Below are positions 1 through 5,213 of a stretch of 5,213 bases of DNA, in pieces (the stretch's first letter is position 1; each line of letters starts with the position of its first letter). A program made the translations under genes and the position numbers. The notes under the pieces were generated by a model. That model did no database searches. It worked only from the letters and a program-made list of their open reading frames with translations, and was not told where the DNA came from. The stretch is from positions 1 to 5,213 of the forward strand of contig JANXWU010000073.1 of the NCBI GenBank assembly GCA_025350985.1, read 5' to 3'. The DNA comes from Spartobacteria bacterium (lineage in GTDB: Bacteria > Verrucomicrobiota > Verrucomicrobiia > Chthoniobacterales > Chthoniobacteraceae).

Positions 1-612
1 GACCCGACGTGCAGCGACCTCACCGGCCGCACGCTCGAACTCCTCGGCTACATCGGATACAGCCGCCGCTCGCACGTCGTCCAGCACGCGCTTCACCAAA
101 TCAAAACTACGCAGGAACACGACGGCTCGTGGTACGGTCGCTGGGGCGTGAACTACATTTACGGCACCTGGCAGGTGCTGCGCGGCTTGCGCGCCATCGG
201 CGAAAACATGCGGCAAGATTGGATCGTCCGCGCGAAGGAATGGCTTGAGAGTTGCCAGAACGAAGATGGCGGCTGGGGCGAAACCTGCGCCAGCTACGAC
301 GACCCCTCGCTCAAAGGCAAAGGCGACAGCACCGCCTCGCAAACCGCGTGGGCGCTCATGGGACTCATGGCCTGCGCGCTCTCGCCCGAAGAACTCGATC
401 GCAAGTCGCTCCGGCGTGGCATCGACTGGCTCGTCGCCACGCAAAACCGCGACGGCTCCTGGACCGAACCGCAGACCACCGGCACCGGCTTTCCACGAGT
501 GTTCTATTTGAAATACGACATGTATCGGAACAACTGGCCGCTGCTCGCTCTCGCCACTCACGCGAACTACAAAAGCGGCATCTTCCACCGGCACAGCTTC
601 TACCGGGTATAA
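1..612 (+). CDS. shc: Squalene-hopene cyclase, C-terminal part (5' end outside window)
   Basis: Squalene-hopene cyclase folds linear squalene into pentacyclic hopene at the membrane, the committed step to hopanoids. The frame is open from the first base and gives 203 residues before TAA. Three QW repeats typical of the triterpene cyclase alpha-barrels are visible: QEHDGSW (fragment residues 38-44), QNEDGGW (86-92) and QNRDGSW (148-154). Other family blocks are DLTGRTLELLG near the start, WGVNYIYGTW (48-57), STASQTAWALMGL (110-122) and the terminal GTGFPRVFYLKYDMYRNNWPLLAL. The catalytic DxDD acid motif lies upstream of the window, so catalysis cannot be checked here. The C-terminus is intact, with a short extra tail ending HRHSFYRV. 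The GTG at 148 is an internal valine, not a start. No convincing terminator follows in the 79-base gap to the next gene, so co-transcription with it is possible. Confidence 0.95.
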   Translation, partial: DPTCSDLTGRTLELLGYIGYSRRSHVVQHALHQIKTTQEHDGSWYGRWGVNYIYGTWQVLRGLRAIGENMRQDWIVRAKEWLESCQNEDGGWGETCASYDDPSLKGKGDSTASQTAWALMGLMACALSPEELDRKSLRRGIDWLVATQNRDGSWTEPQTTGTGFPRVFYLKYDMYRNNWPLLALATHANYKSGIFHRHSFYRV

Positions 613-691
613 GCGCCTTCTACTTCGGCAGCGTGAAGCGGGTTATTGATTGCGATGACCCCGGCTAAGTATCGCAACAAACAAGCCCGCG

Positions 692-1054
692 ATGAAAGCC
701 ACCCTTTGTCTGCTCCTGCTTTTATGTGCGCACGCCCTGTCCGCCCGTGCCGGCGATGTCGTGCGCGTCAAGGCGGCTGTTACCCAGACCGATAAAGAAG
801 GAATTAAGACCGTCACCCCTGTTCCGCCGTTCGACGCGATTCCCGGTCTGAAGACATCTGTTCCTCTGGGGGATCTGCAATTGGATTTTGTCGCCACGAT
901 CAACAAGGACAAAACGATCCTGCTGGAAACGACACTCAGCTCACAAAGCGGAGCGGACAAACTGGTTTCACCGCGAATCGTCGTGCGCGATGGACAAGCA
1001 GCCGCGATTGAGACCGGTTCATTAAAGATCGAACTAAGCGCTACAATTAGGTAA
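692..1054 (+). CDS. Small exported protein with secretin-like motif
   Basis: The 120-residue product starts with a clear signal peptide: MK, a leucine-rich core (LCLLLLLCAHAL) and a probable cleavage after ARA near residue 20, so it should reach the periplasm or beyond. The mature part is about 100 residues, rich in beta-prone segments. It contains LQLDFVATINKDKTILLETTL followed by SPRIVVRDGQAAAIETG. That order, and the SPRIVxxDGQxAxIxxG block in particular, resembles the start of the secretin domain of type II/III secretion and type IV pilus outer-membrane proteins, but the protein is far too short to form a secretin pore. It may be a stand-alone secretin-related fold or only a look-alike. 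The ATG at 692 has no strong Shine-Dalgarno sequence upstream, but it is the only start that gives the signal peptide. It follows shc on the same strand by 79 bases. The function is unknown. Confidence 0.6.
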   Translation: MKATLCLLLLLCAHALSARAGDVVRVKAAVTQTDKEGIKTVTPVPPFDAIPGLKTSVPLGDLQLDFVATINKDKTILLETTLSSQSGADKLVSPRIVVRDGQAAAIETGSLKIELSATIR

Positions 1055-1133
1055 GCTGGATCACTTGGCTGCCTGATGGTTGGATAGGCCGAGCTATAAT
1101 GCCATGGACCGCGTCCGGCCTTTACGCTGAATC

Positions 1134-1916
1134 TTAAGGTTTCGTGTAGTAGCGCACATAATCTACGACCAGCTTTACCTTGCTCGTCGCCCGGTCGCCG
1201 TAGCCTTCTTTGGGAACACGGCTCGACCACGCCTTACTATCGACTTCGGTGCTCAATATAATGAACTGCGTCCGTTTCGACACCGGCCCATCGATACTCC
1301 AAAACTGCTTGCCGTCGATAAAGAACCGATAACCGTCCTCCGACCATTCGCAGCCGTAAACGTGGAAGCCCTCCGCGAGTCCCAAGCGTCCGGTCGCGTG
1401 CGACTTTACCTTGTGATCCTTGCCATAGCCGTCGTAATGCAAAGTAAAGTTAGCCGTGTTCGCGATGTCTTTCATCTGGTCATCGACCGAGCGATGCTCG
1501 ACGAAATCAATCTCCGCGCCCGCCTTCGCCACGTCGCCCACCGGCTCGCCGATAGTCAATGGCATAGACCAAAACGCCGACCACGACCCCGGAGCGTCGG
1601 CCCATTGGATGCGCGCTTCCCAATAACCAAAGCGGCTCTCATACAAGCCCTGTGTGCTGATGACTCCGGTGAAATGCTGTCCGTTCTCGGTGTAAGTCGT
1701 AATCGAAAGATAACCGTCGCGCACCACTACAGCGTCAGGGGTGTCGGTGGCGTCGCGCCGTTTGCCAGGGAACCAATGCTTCCATTTTTTCGCGTCAAGC
1801 TGCGCGCCATCGAACTCGTCGGCCCATTGCAGTTTATAACCTGACGGCGGCTCAGCGCATGCCGAAGCGGTGAGCGCCAGGAGAAAGGCGAACAGGAGTA
1901 AGAAGGAGCGGGTCAT
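1134..1916 (-). CDS. Secreted glycoside hydrolase family 16 (beta-glucanase/laminarinase-like)
   Basis: GH16 enzymes cleave beta-1,3/1,4-glucans or galactans with retention of configuration. The catalytic signature EIDFVE (residues 135-140 from the chosen start) has the E-x-D-x-x-E spacing of the laminarinase-type branch: the first Glu is the nucleophile, the last the acid/base, with the Asp between. Supporting blocks are LQWADEFDG near the N-terminus, GYWEARIQW plus SWSAFWSMP before the catalytic strand, FHVYGCEWSEDGYRFFIDGK after it, and the closing VVDYVRYY strand. An N-terminal signal peptide (MTRSFLLLFAFLLALTASACA) ends in an AxA cleavage site; the cysteine could also suggest a poor lipobox, but the -3 residue is Ala rather than Leu. 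I chose the ATG at 1916 because it directly precedes the signal peptide. An ATG at 1925 and a GTG at 1964 are in-frame alternatives, and none has a good Shine-Dalgarno. The catalytic domain is complete, with no carbohydrate-binding module. The exact substrate cannot be read from sequence. Confidence 0.93.
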   Translation of the reverse strand: MTRSFLLLFAFLLALTASACAEPPSGYKLQWADEFDGAQLDAKKWKHWFPGKRRDATDTPDAVVVRDGYLSITTYTENGQHFTGVISTQGLYESRFGYWEARIQWADAPGSWSAFWSMPLTIGEPVGDVAKAGAEIDFVEHRSVDDQMKDIANTANFTLHYDGYGKDHKVKSHATGRLGLAEGFHVYGCEWSEDGYRFFIDGKQFWSIDGPVSKRTQFIILSTEVDSKAWSSRVPKEGYGDRATSKVKLVVDYVRYYTKP

Positions 1917-1982
1917 GATAATCATAATTAGGTTCGGCAACTTCAACTGAGGTCGTATCAGCACTTAGTAATACGCTGATTT

Positions 1983-1991
1983 TTATCCACA
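1983..1991 (+). promoter_or_regulatory. Perfect DnaA-box match, left end of repeat
   Basis: TTATCCACA equals the consensus DnaA box. It is the outer end of the inverted repeat, and an inverted twin closes the other end. The match is exact, but binding is an inference and may be a by-product of the repeat family's sequence. Confidence 0.3.
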
Positions 1992-2069
1992 GATTACGCA
2001 GATCTTCACAGATTTATTTAACTTAAAGCAGTTTCGGTTTATGAAAATCTGCGTCAATCTGCGTCAATC

Positions 2070-2078
2070 TGTGGATAA
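2070..2078 (-). promoter_or_regulatory. Perfect DnaA-box match, right end of repeat
   Basis: TGTGGATAA is the reverse complement of TTATCCACA, so the two boxes face each other about 78 bases apart. No dnaA, dnaN or AT-rich unwinding region is nearby, so an origin role is unlikely. Confidence 0.3.
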
Positions 2079-2136
2079 CCTCCTGCTTCCAAGCCGATAT
2101 TTTCGGAAGTGTGACATCTGACCCACAATATCAAAG

Positions 2137-2388
2137 TTAAAGTGCGAAACCGCACTCCTTGCGGGCGACCGGATCGTTTAAGATTTTCAACCGCGCCTCC
2201 AGACAGCGCGCTTCTTCCTCCACATCTTCCCAAGCCTGATGGCGGTAGGCAAAGGAAATGTATTCGGCGTGATCCTGCAAATGCACACGCAGCAGGGCTA
2301 GGTGTTCACGGATGTAATCGTGCGCTTCCTGCGTCGCGCACCGATTCATTAAGTCACTTACTTTGTCTCGGTCCCAATGGAAGGGCAT
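2137..2388 (-). CDS. Small helical protein of unknown function
   Basis: The 83-residue product is not recognised. It has no signal peptide or membrane segment and should be cytoplasmic. The sequence is rich in charged residues, Ala and Leu and looks almost wholly alpha-helical. One helix spans about residues 20-45 (EAHDYIREHLALLRVHLQDHAEY as its central part), and a second acidic one, WEDVEEEARCLEARLKIL, covers about 53-70. This suggests a helical hairpin or a small dimer. Histidines and two cysteines are present but not in a CxxC or other metal-binding pattern. It starts with ATG at 2388, 82 bases after the leuS stop on the same strand, so it may be co-transcribed with leuS. Its start lacks a strong Shine-Dalgarno; an AGG lies about 12 bases upstream. 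Codon choice and the length of open frame favour a real gene over chance, but there is no homology evidence. Confidence 0.6.
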   Translation of the reverse strand: MPFHWDRDKVSDLMNRCATQEAHDYIREHLALLRVHLQDHAEYISFAYRHQAWEDVEEEARCLEARLKILNDPVARKECGFAL

Positions 2389-2435
2389 GTGAGTTCAACC
2401 TAAGGATAGTTATAAGACTCCTGCTCCCAACTGGA

Positions 2436-2453
2436 TTTTTCCTCGGGGAAAAA
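2436..2453 (-). other. Stem-loop just downstream of leuS
   Basis: A perfect 7-base stem with a 4-base loop (TTTTTCC-CCGA-GGAAAAA read on the minus strand) begins 17 bases past the leuS stop codon. The stem is AT-rich and no U-tract follows the 3' arm, so it is a poor classical terminator. It could be an attenuating or RNA-stabilising hairpin between leuS and the small gene, or chance. Confidence 0.3.
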
Positions 2454-2470
2454 GTTAGTGGCAGCAGCAG

Positions 2471-5213
2471 TTAACCCGCAACGATGTTGACCAGTTTTCC
2501 CGGAACCACAATCACCTTGCGAATGGTTTTGCCTGCTGTGTGTTCCTGCACTTTTGGAGTCGCGAGCGCGAGCGTTTCCACCTCGCCAGTCGTGGCATCC
2601 TTCTTCACCACGATCTTGTCCCGCAGCTTTCCGTTGACCTGAATGGGTATTTCAATCTCGGTCTCAATGAGATACTTCTCCTCCCACTCCGGCCACGGAT
2701 GGCGGGACAATGTAAAATACTGAGGACTTAGGATTGAAGGAATCGCACTCAGCTTTTCCCATAGCTCCTCGGTTAGGTGCGGGGCAAATGGGTTAAGCAA
2801 CTGTAAGAGCACGCGGAGTGCGGACACGGGACGCGCGGGAGCATTTACGAACGCGTTGACGAACACCATCATCTGCGAGATCGCAGTGTTAAAGGCCAGC
2901 GTCTCTATGTCTTCTGTAACTTTCTTAATGGTCGCGTGGATGACGCGAAGCTGCGCGCCAGTCGGCTCCACGTCATGCACGAGTGTCGAGAGTGCCCATG
3001 ATCCGTCCTGTTGCTCTTCCATTACCAGCCGCCAGACGCGCGCGAGAAATCGCGATACGCCCTCCACCCCGGTCATGCTCCACGGCTTGGTCGCTTCAAG
3101 TGGCCCCATGAACATCTCGTAGCAGCGCAGCGCATCCGCGCCATATTGCTCTATCACGTCGTCGGGATTGACGACGTTGCCGCGTGACTTGCTCATCTTT
3201 TGACCGTCTTCGCCGAGCATGAGTCCTTGATTAATCAAACGCTGAAAAGGCTCCGGCGTGGAGACATAGCCTAAGTCGAAGAGCACCTTGTGCCAGAAGC
3301 GCGCGTAAAGCAGGTGTATCACGGCGTGCTCGGTGCCGCCGACGTATAAGTCCACGCCGCCGGGCTTGACTAAGTGATTTTCCGGAAGGACATTTGCAAC
3401 TGTGCAGCGGAGCGTCTTGGACGTGACTGAGGGGGGCGCCTTCGGAGTGACATCCCTCGCCGCTGACACTTTCTGTTTCCAGAAAGTGACCAGATGAAGT
3501 TGCTCGCGGCGGCTCCGCAGCTCTTCGACGACGTAAACGAAACCGTTGACGCGTTTTTTTGTGATGAAACGTTTCAGTCCGCCGGAATGCGGAGCAGCAA
3601 ATTCCACGGAATCGGGCTTGGCGAGAATTTCCGGCAAATTTTCCAAATCACTCGCGTCCACGGCGATTCCGCCGCGTGCTTCTTCAAAAAAAGGGACACT
3701 GTGTTGTTTCCAAACATGGCGTACGGAATAAACGTCGAATGCATGATGAAAATTCTGGAGTTCGTCTCCCGAGGCCTGTTTTGCCAATCGCGCAAAATCT
3801 TCGCTCAAGCGTGCGTAAGACAGTGAAAACGGCGGACGTTTTCCGCGCTCGAACAGCGCGCGATCAAGCATGGATTTCACGATTTCATGCCAGGTCGTTT
3901 CGTCATAAAGACAAACACCGGTGGCGGCGTGCCAGCCTCGCATCCAATAGCTTTCCGCTTCAGTCGAGATGAAGCGCGCATAGTTTTTCGCGTCGCAATA
4001 ACGAAGGTAATACCAGCACGAGCCGGCCCACTGCGGCATTGTGTTCGTCTCGCGCGTCGCGGTTTCGGAGTAACGAATCCAGTCGGTTAGCTTTGAGAGC
4101 GGCGGCTCGGCGGTGCCGGTTGGCTTGAAGTCGTCCATCGGCGGCGGCACGACGGGCAGTTCGGACTCGGGAAGTGCCTCGTGTTTTCCCTCGCGCCAGA
4201 TCACCGGAAACGGCTCGCCCCAGTAGCGTTGACGGGAGAAAAGCCAGTCACGAAGTTTGTAGTTAATCGAGCGTTTGCCGATGCCCTTTAACTCCAGCCA
4301 GTCGGTGATTTTTACTTTTGCCTCGTTGGTTGTCAGGTTGTCGATCAGCGGAGAGTTAACGGCAAAACCTTCGCCGACGAAGCATGCAAGCGGCGGCGAG
4401 CTGCACGGGCTTTCTCCCCCGCCGGCAAGACGCGGAGTGGGGGAAACGACTTCGCGAATCCGCAGATGAAACTTTTCCGCAAACTCCCAATCGCGCTCGT
4501 CGTGCGCGGGCACGGCCATAATCGCGCCCGTGCCATAACCCATGAGCACATAGTCAGCGATCCAGATTGGGATGCGTTCGTCGTTGACGGGATTAGTCGC
4601 ATAAGCCCCGGTAAAGACGCCGGTTTTCTCCTTTGCCAACTCGGTGCGTTCGAGATCGCTCTTTCGCGCCGTCTTCTCTCGATATTCCTTGATCAAGAGT
4701 CTTTGCTCCTCGCTCGAAATTTCATCCACGAGACGATGCTCCGGTGCGAGCACCATGTAAGTCGCGCCGAATAGAGTGTCGGGTCGCGTGGTGAACACGC
4801 GGATGATTTCTTTGGAGCCTTCTATTCTGAAATCGACCTCCGCGCCTTCACTCCGTCCGATCCAATTCCGCTGGAGCAAGCGGATCGACTCCGGCCATTC
4901 CAGGCCGTCGAGTTCGTCAATGAGCCTTTGACTATAGGCAGTAATCCGGAGCATCCATTGCCGCATCGGCCGGCGCTCGACAGGAAAGCCGCCGACTTCG
5001 CTTTTCCCGTCTATGACTTCTTCATTAGCCAGCACCGTGCCGAGCTGTGGGCACCAATTAACCGGAGCTTCAGAGACATAAGCCAGCCGAACACTGTCCA
5101 AGCTGGAGCCTTTATAGGTCTCCACCGGTTCGGCTTTATTAGTCTCAGGGTTAAACCATGAGTTATAGAGCTTCAGGAAAATCCACTGCGTCCACTTGAA
5201 GTAATCGGGGTCG
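2471..5213 (-). CDS. leuS: Leucyl-tRNA synthetase with large in-frame insertion (N-terminus outside window)
   Basis: LeuRS charges tRNA-Leu with leucine in the cytoplasm and edits mischarged products. The window holds 913 residues, from [12 protein letters not shown] to the stop; about 100 N-terminal residues, including the HIGH motif, lie beyond position 5213. The frame is open past the GTG at 5125, which is an internal valine. Seen in order are [43 protein letters not shown], the editing (CP1) domain with TTRPDT (fragment residues 141-146) and the [19 protein letters not shown] block, [53 protein letters not shown] (from 620), KMSKS (672-676), the anticodon-binding helices with [12 protein letters not shown], and the C-terminal domain with [12 protein letters not shown]. 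Two departures stand out: about 195 extra residues (425-619) between YWM and VDLYVGG, and a short low-complexity segment in the editing domain (about 258-277). Without the large insert the total would be near the usual 820-870. No frameshift or stop was found, so the gene appears usable, though activity with the insert is unproven. Confidence 0.95.
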   Translation of the reverse strand, partial: DPDYFKWTQWIFLKLYNSWFNPETNKAEPVETYKGSSLDSVRLAYVSEAPVNWCPQLGTVLANEEVIDGKSEVGGFPVERRPMRQWMLRITAYSQRLIDELDGLEWPESIRLLQRNWIGRSEGAEVDFRIEGSKEIIRVFTTRPDTLFGATYMVLAPEHRLVDEISSEEQRLLIKEYREKTARKSDLERTELAKEKTGVFTGAYATNPVNDERIPIWIADYVLMGYGTGAIMAVPAHDERDWEFAEKFHLRIREVVSPTPRLAGGGESPCSSPPLACFVGEGFAVNSPLIDNLTTNEAKVKITDWLELKGIGKRSINYKLRDWLFSRQRYWGEPFPVIWREGKHEALPESELPVVPPPMDDFKPTGTAEPPLSKLTDWIRYSETATRETNTMPQWAGSCWYYLRYCDAKNYARFISTEAESYWMRGWHAATGVCLYDETTWHEIVKSMLDRALFERGKRPPFSLSYARLSEDFARLAKQASGDELQNFHHAFDVYSVRHVWKQHSVPFFEEARGGIAVDASDLENLPEILAKPDSVEFAAPHSGGLKRFITKKRVNGFVYVVEELRSRREQLHLVTFWKQKVSAARDVTPKAPPSVTSKTLRCTVANVLPENHLVKPGGVDLYVGGTEHAVIHLLYARFWHKVLFDLGYVSTPEPFQRLINQGLMLGEDGQKMSKSRGNVVNPDDVIEQYGADALRCYEMFMGPLEATKPWSMTGVEGVSRFLARVWRLVMEEQQDGSWALSTLVHDVEPTGAQLRVIHATIKKVTEDIETLAFNTAISQMMVFVNAFVNAPARPVSALRVLLQLLNPFAPHLTEELWEKLSAIPSILSPQYFTLSRHPWPEWEEKYLIETEIEIPIQVNGKLRDKIVVKKDATTGEVETLALATPKVQEHTAGKTIRKVIVVPGKLVNIVAG
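3353..3931. repeat. Short inverted repeat flanking the leuS insertion
   Basis: CACGCCGCC at 3353-3361 and GGCGGCGTG at 3923-3931 (both read on the plus strand) are perfect 9-base inverted copies. They sit at or within 20 bases of the two protein-level borders of the inserted segment. They could be the ends of an element or the remains of a recombination event. The motif is GC-rich and short, so chance is possible. No convincing target-site duplication is visible outside them. Confidence 0.4.
3356..3940 (-). mobile_element. In-frame insertion in leuS encoding a putative PBECR-like nuclease domain
   Basis: In ordinary LeuRS the YWM block is followed by one proline and then VDLYVGG. Here 195 codons separate them, from [17 protein letters not shown] to HLVKPGG. 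Numbered within the insert, residues 1-60 form a helical segment ([35 protein letters not shown]). Residues 66-157 (about 3470-3745) read [16 protein letters not shown], then an acidic [16 protein letters not shown], then [18 protein letters not shown] and [10 protein letters not shown]. This order of a His-rich helix, a D/E-LPEIL-xxPD segment and a VYVVEELR...TFWK strand pair matches my memory of phage barnase/EndoU/ColicinE5-D/RelE-like (PBECR) domains, often fused to phage head proteins or toxins. The tail ([12 protein letters not shown]) also resembles theirs. No intein splicing blocks are present. The core (3541-3780) is about 50% GC by hand count, against about 63% and 58% in the flanks. 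It lacks its own start, stop or transposase, so its mobility is inferred. The insertion itself is clear; the nuclease label is moderately sure. Confidence 0.7.
4411..4446. repeat. Imperfect GC-rich hairpin repeat inside leuS editing domain
   Basis: TTTCTCCCCCGCC (4411-4423) and GGAGTGGGGGAAA (4434-4446) pair at 10 of 13 positions around a 10-base loop. The segment encodes [13 protein letters not shown], a proline/glycine-rich stretch lying where LeuRS normally has only a short linker between the REVV strand and the [10 protein letters not shown] block. It looks like a palindromic repeat captured in a surface loop of the editing domain. Membership in a dispersed family is suspected from its style and cannot be tested here. 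Confidence 0.45.

Larger units (their letters stand above)
1983..2078. repeat. Intergenic inverted repeat with TTATCCACAGATT ends
   Basis: The left arm (1983-2014) starts TTATCCACAGATT and the right arm (2046-2078) ends AATCTGTGGATAA, a perfect 13-base inverted match. The complementarity continues inward through ACGCAGAT paired with ATCTGCGT, with a one-base bulge, then a looser block ending CAGATT/AATCTG, leaving a loop of about 30 bases. The right arm holds two perfect 10-base tandem copies of TCTGCGTCAA (2048-2067). The element lies in the gap between the 83-residue protein gene and the GH16 gene, both on the minus strand, so it would form a long hairpin in any read-through transcript. This resembles dispersed REP/BIME-like palindromes. 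From memory, ATCTGCGT-type units recur between genes in Verrucomicrobiota; copy number here cannot be tested. Confidence 0.85.

Noticed and set aside
252..668. 138-residue plus-strand open frame
   Set aside because: It overlaps the squalene-hopene cyclase in another frame and is Arg/His-rich, as expected from GC-rich shadow frames.
1095..1100. TATAAT as a -10 promoter element
   Set aside because: It lies in the convergent gap between two gene ends, with no suitable -35 element and no plus-strand gene following it.
1055..1133. Bidirectional terminator between the convergent genes
   Set aside because: Only a 4-base stem (GGAC-CGC-GTCC at 1106-1116) without a T-tract was found, which is too weak to call.
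643..1230. 195-residue minus-strand open frame
   Set aside because: It lies antisense to the small exported protein and runs into the GH16 gene in another frame. The composition is Arg/Ser/Pro-rich with no domain; it is a shadow.
1362..1844. 160-residue plus-strand open frame
   Set aside because: It is antisense to the well-supported GH16 catalytic domain and has no recognisable motif.
1965..2136. Replication origin suggested by the DnaA-box matches
   Set aside because: There are only two boxes, both explained by the inverted repeat, with no dnaA/dnaN/gyrB neighbours and no AT-rich unwinding region.
3356..3940. Intein in LeuRS
   Set aside because: The inserted segment does not begin with Cys/Ser plus an N-terminal splicing block, does not end in His-Asn before a Cys/Ser/Thr, and no LAGLIDADG or HNH motif is seen.
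3350..3945. Target-site duplication around the leuS insertion
   Set aside because: Only a shared TGGA tetramer is visible near both edges, which is not above chance.

Overview
The window looks like part of a soil- or freshwater-type bacterial chromosome, with Verrucomicrobiota or a relative as the best guess. The clues are a hopanoid cyclase gene, a secreted family-16 glycoside hydrolase, moderately high GC, and an intergenic inverted repeat built from ATCTGCGT/ATCTGTGGATAA units, a style I associate with that group. The phylum is an inference from style, not a proof. There are no tRNA, rRNA, CRISPR or transposase genes.

Layout. Positions 1-612 (+) hold the C-terminal 203 residues of squalene-hopene cyclase. 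A small exported protein with a secretin-like motif follows on the same strand (692-1054). It runs convergently, across an 80-base gap, into a group of genes on the minus strand. In transcription order that group is leuS (2471 to beyond 5213, N-terminus off the window), a small helical protein of unknown function (2137-2388), a 96-base inverted repeat (1983-2078), and a secreted GH16 beta-glucanase-like enzyme (1134-1916). There is no gene-free stretch longer than 300 bases; the largest gap (about 220 bases, 1917-2136) contains the inverted repeat.

The striking point is leuS. The reading frame has every hallmark of bacterial leucyl-tRNA synthetase, but the catalytic core is split by an in-frame insertion of about 195 codons (3356-3940) between the YWM and VDLYVGG blocks, which are normally joined by a single proline. 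The inserted protein does not look like LeuRS or an intein. Its second half resembles the phage-associated barnase/EndoU/ColicinE5-D/RelE-like (PBECR) nuclease domains. Short inverted repeats lie at both edges, and its GC content is lower than that of the flanking leuS sequence. A second, much smaller foreign-looking segment with a hairpin (4411-4446) sits in the editing domain. The frame stays open through both, so either the enzyme tolerates the insertions or the element is removed at RNA or protein level by an unrecognised route.

The genes do not form one obvious pathway: hopanoid synthesis, polysaccharide breakdown and translation simply sit side by side.
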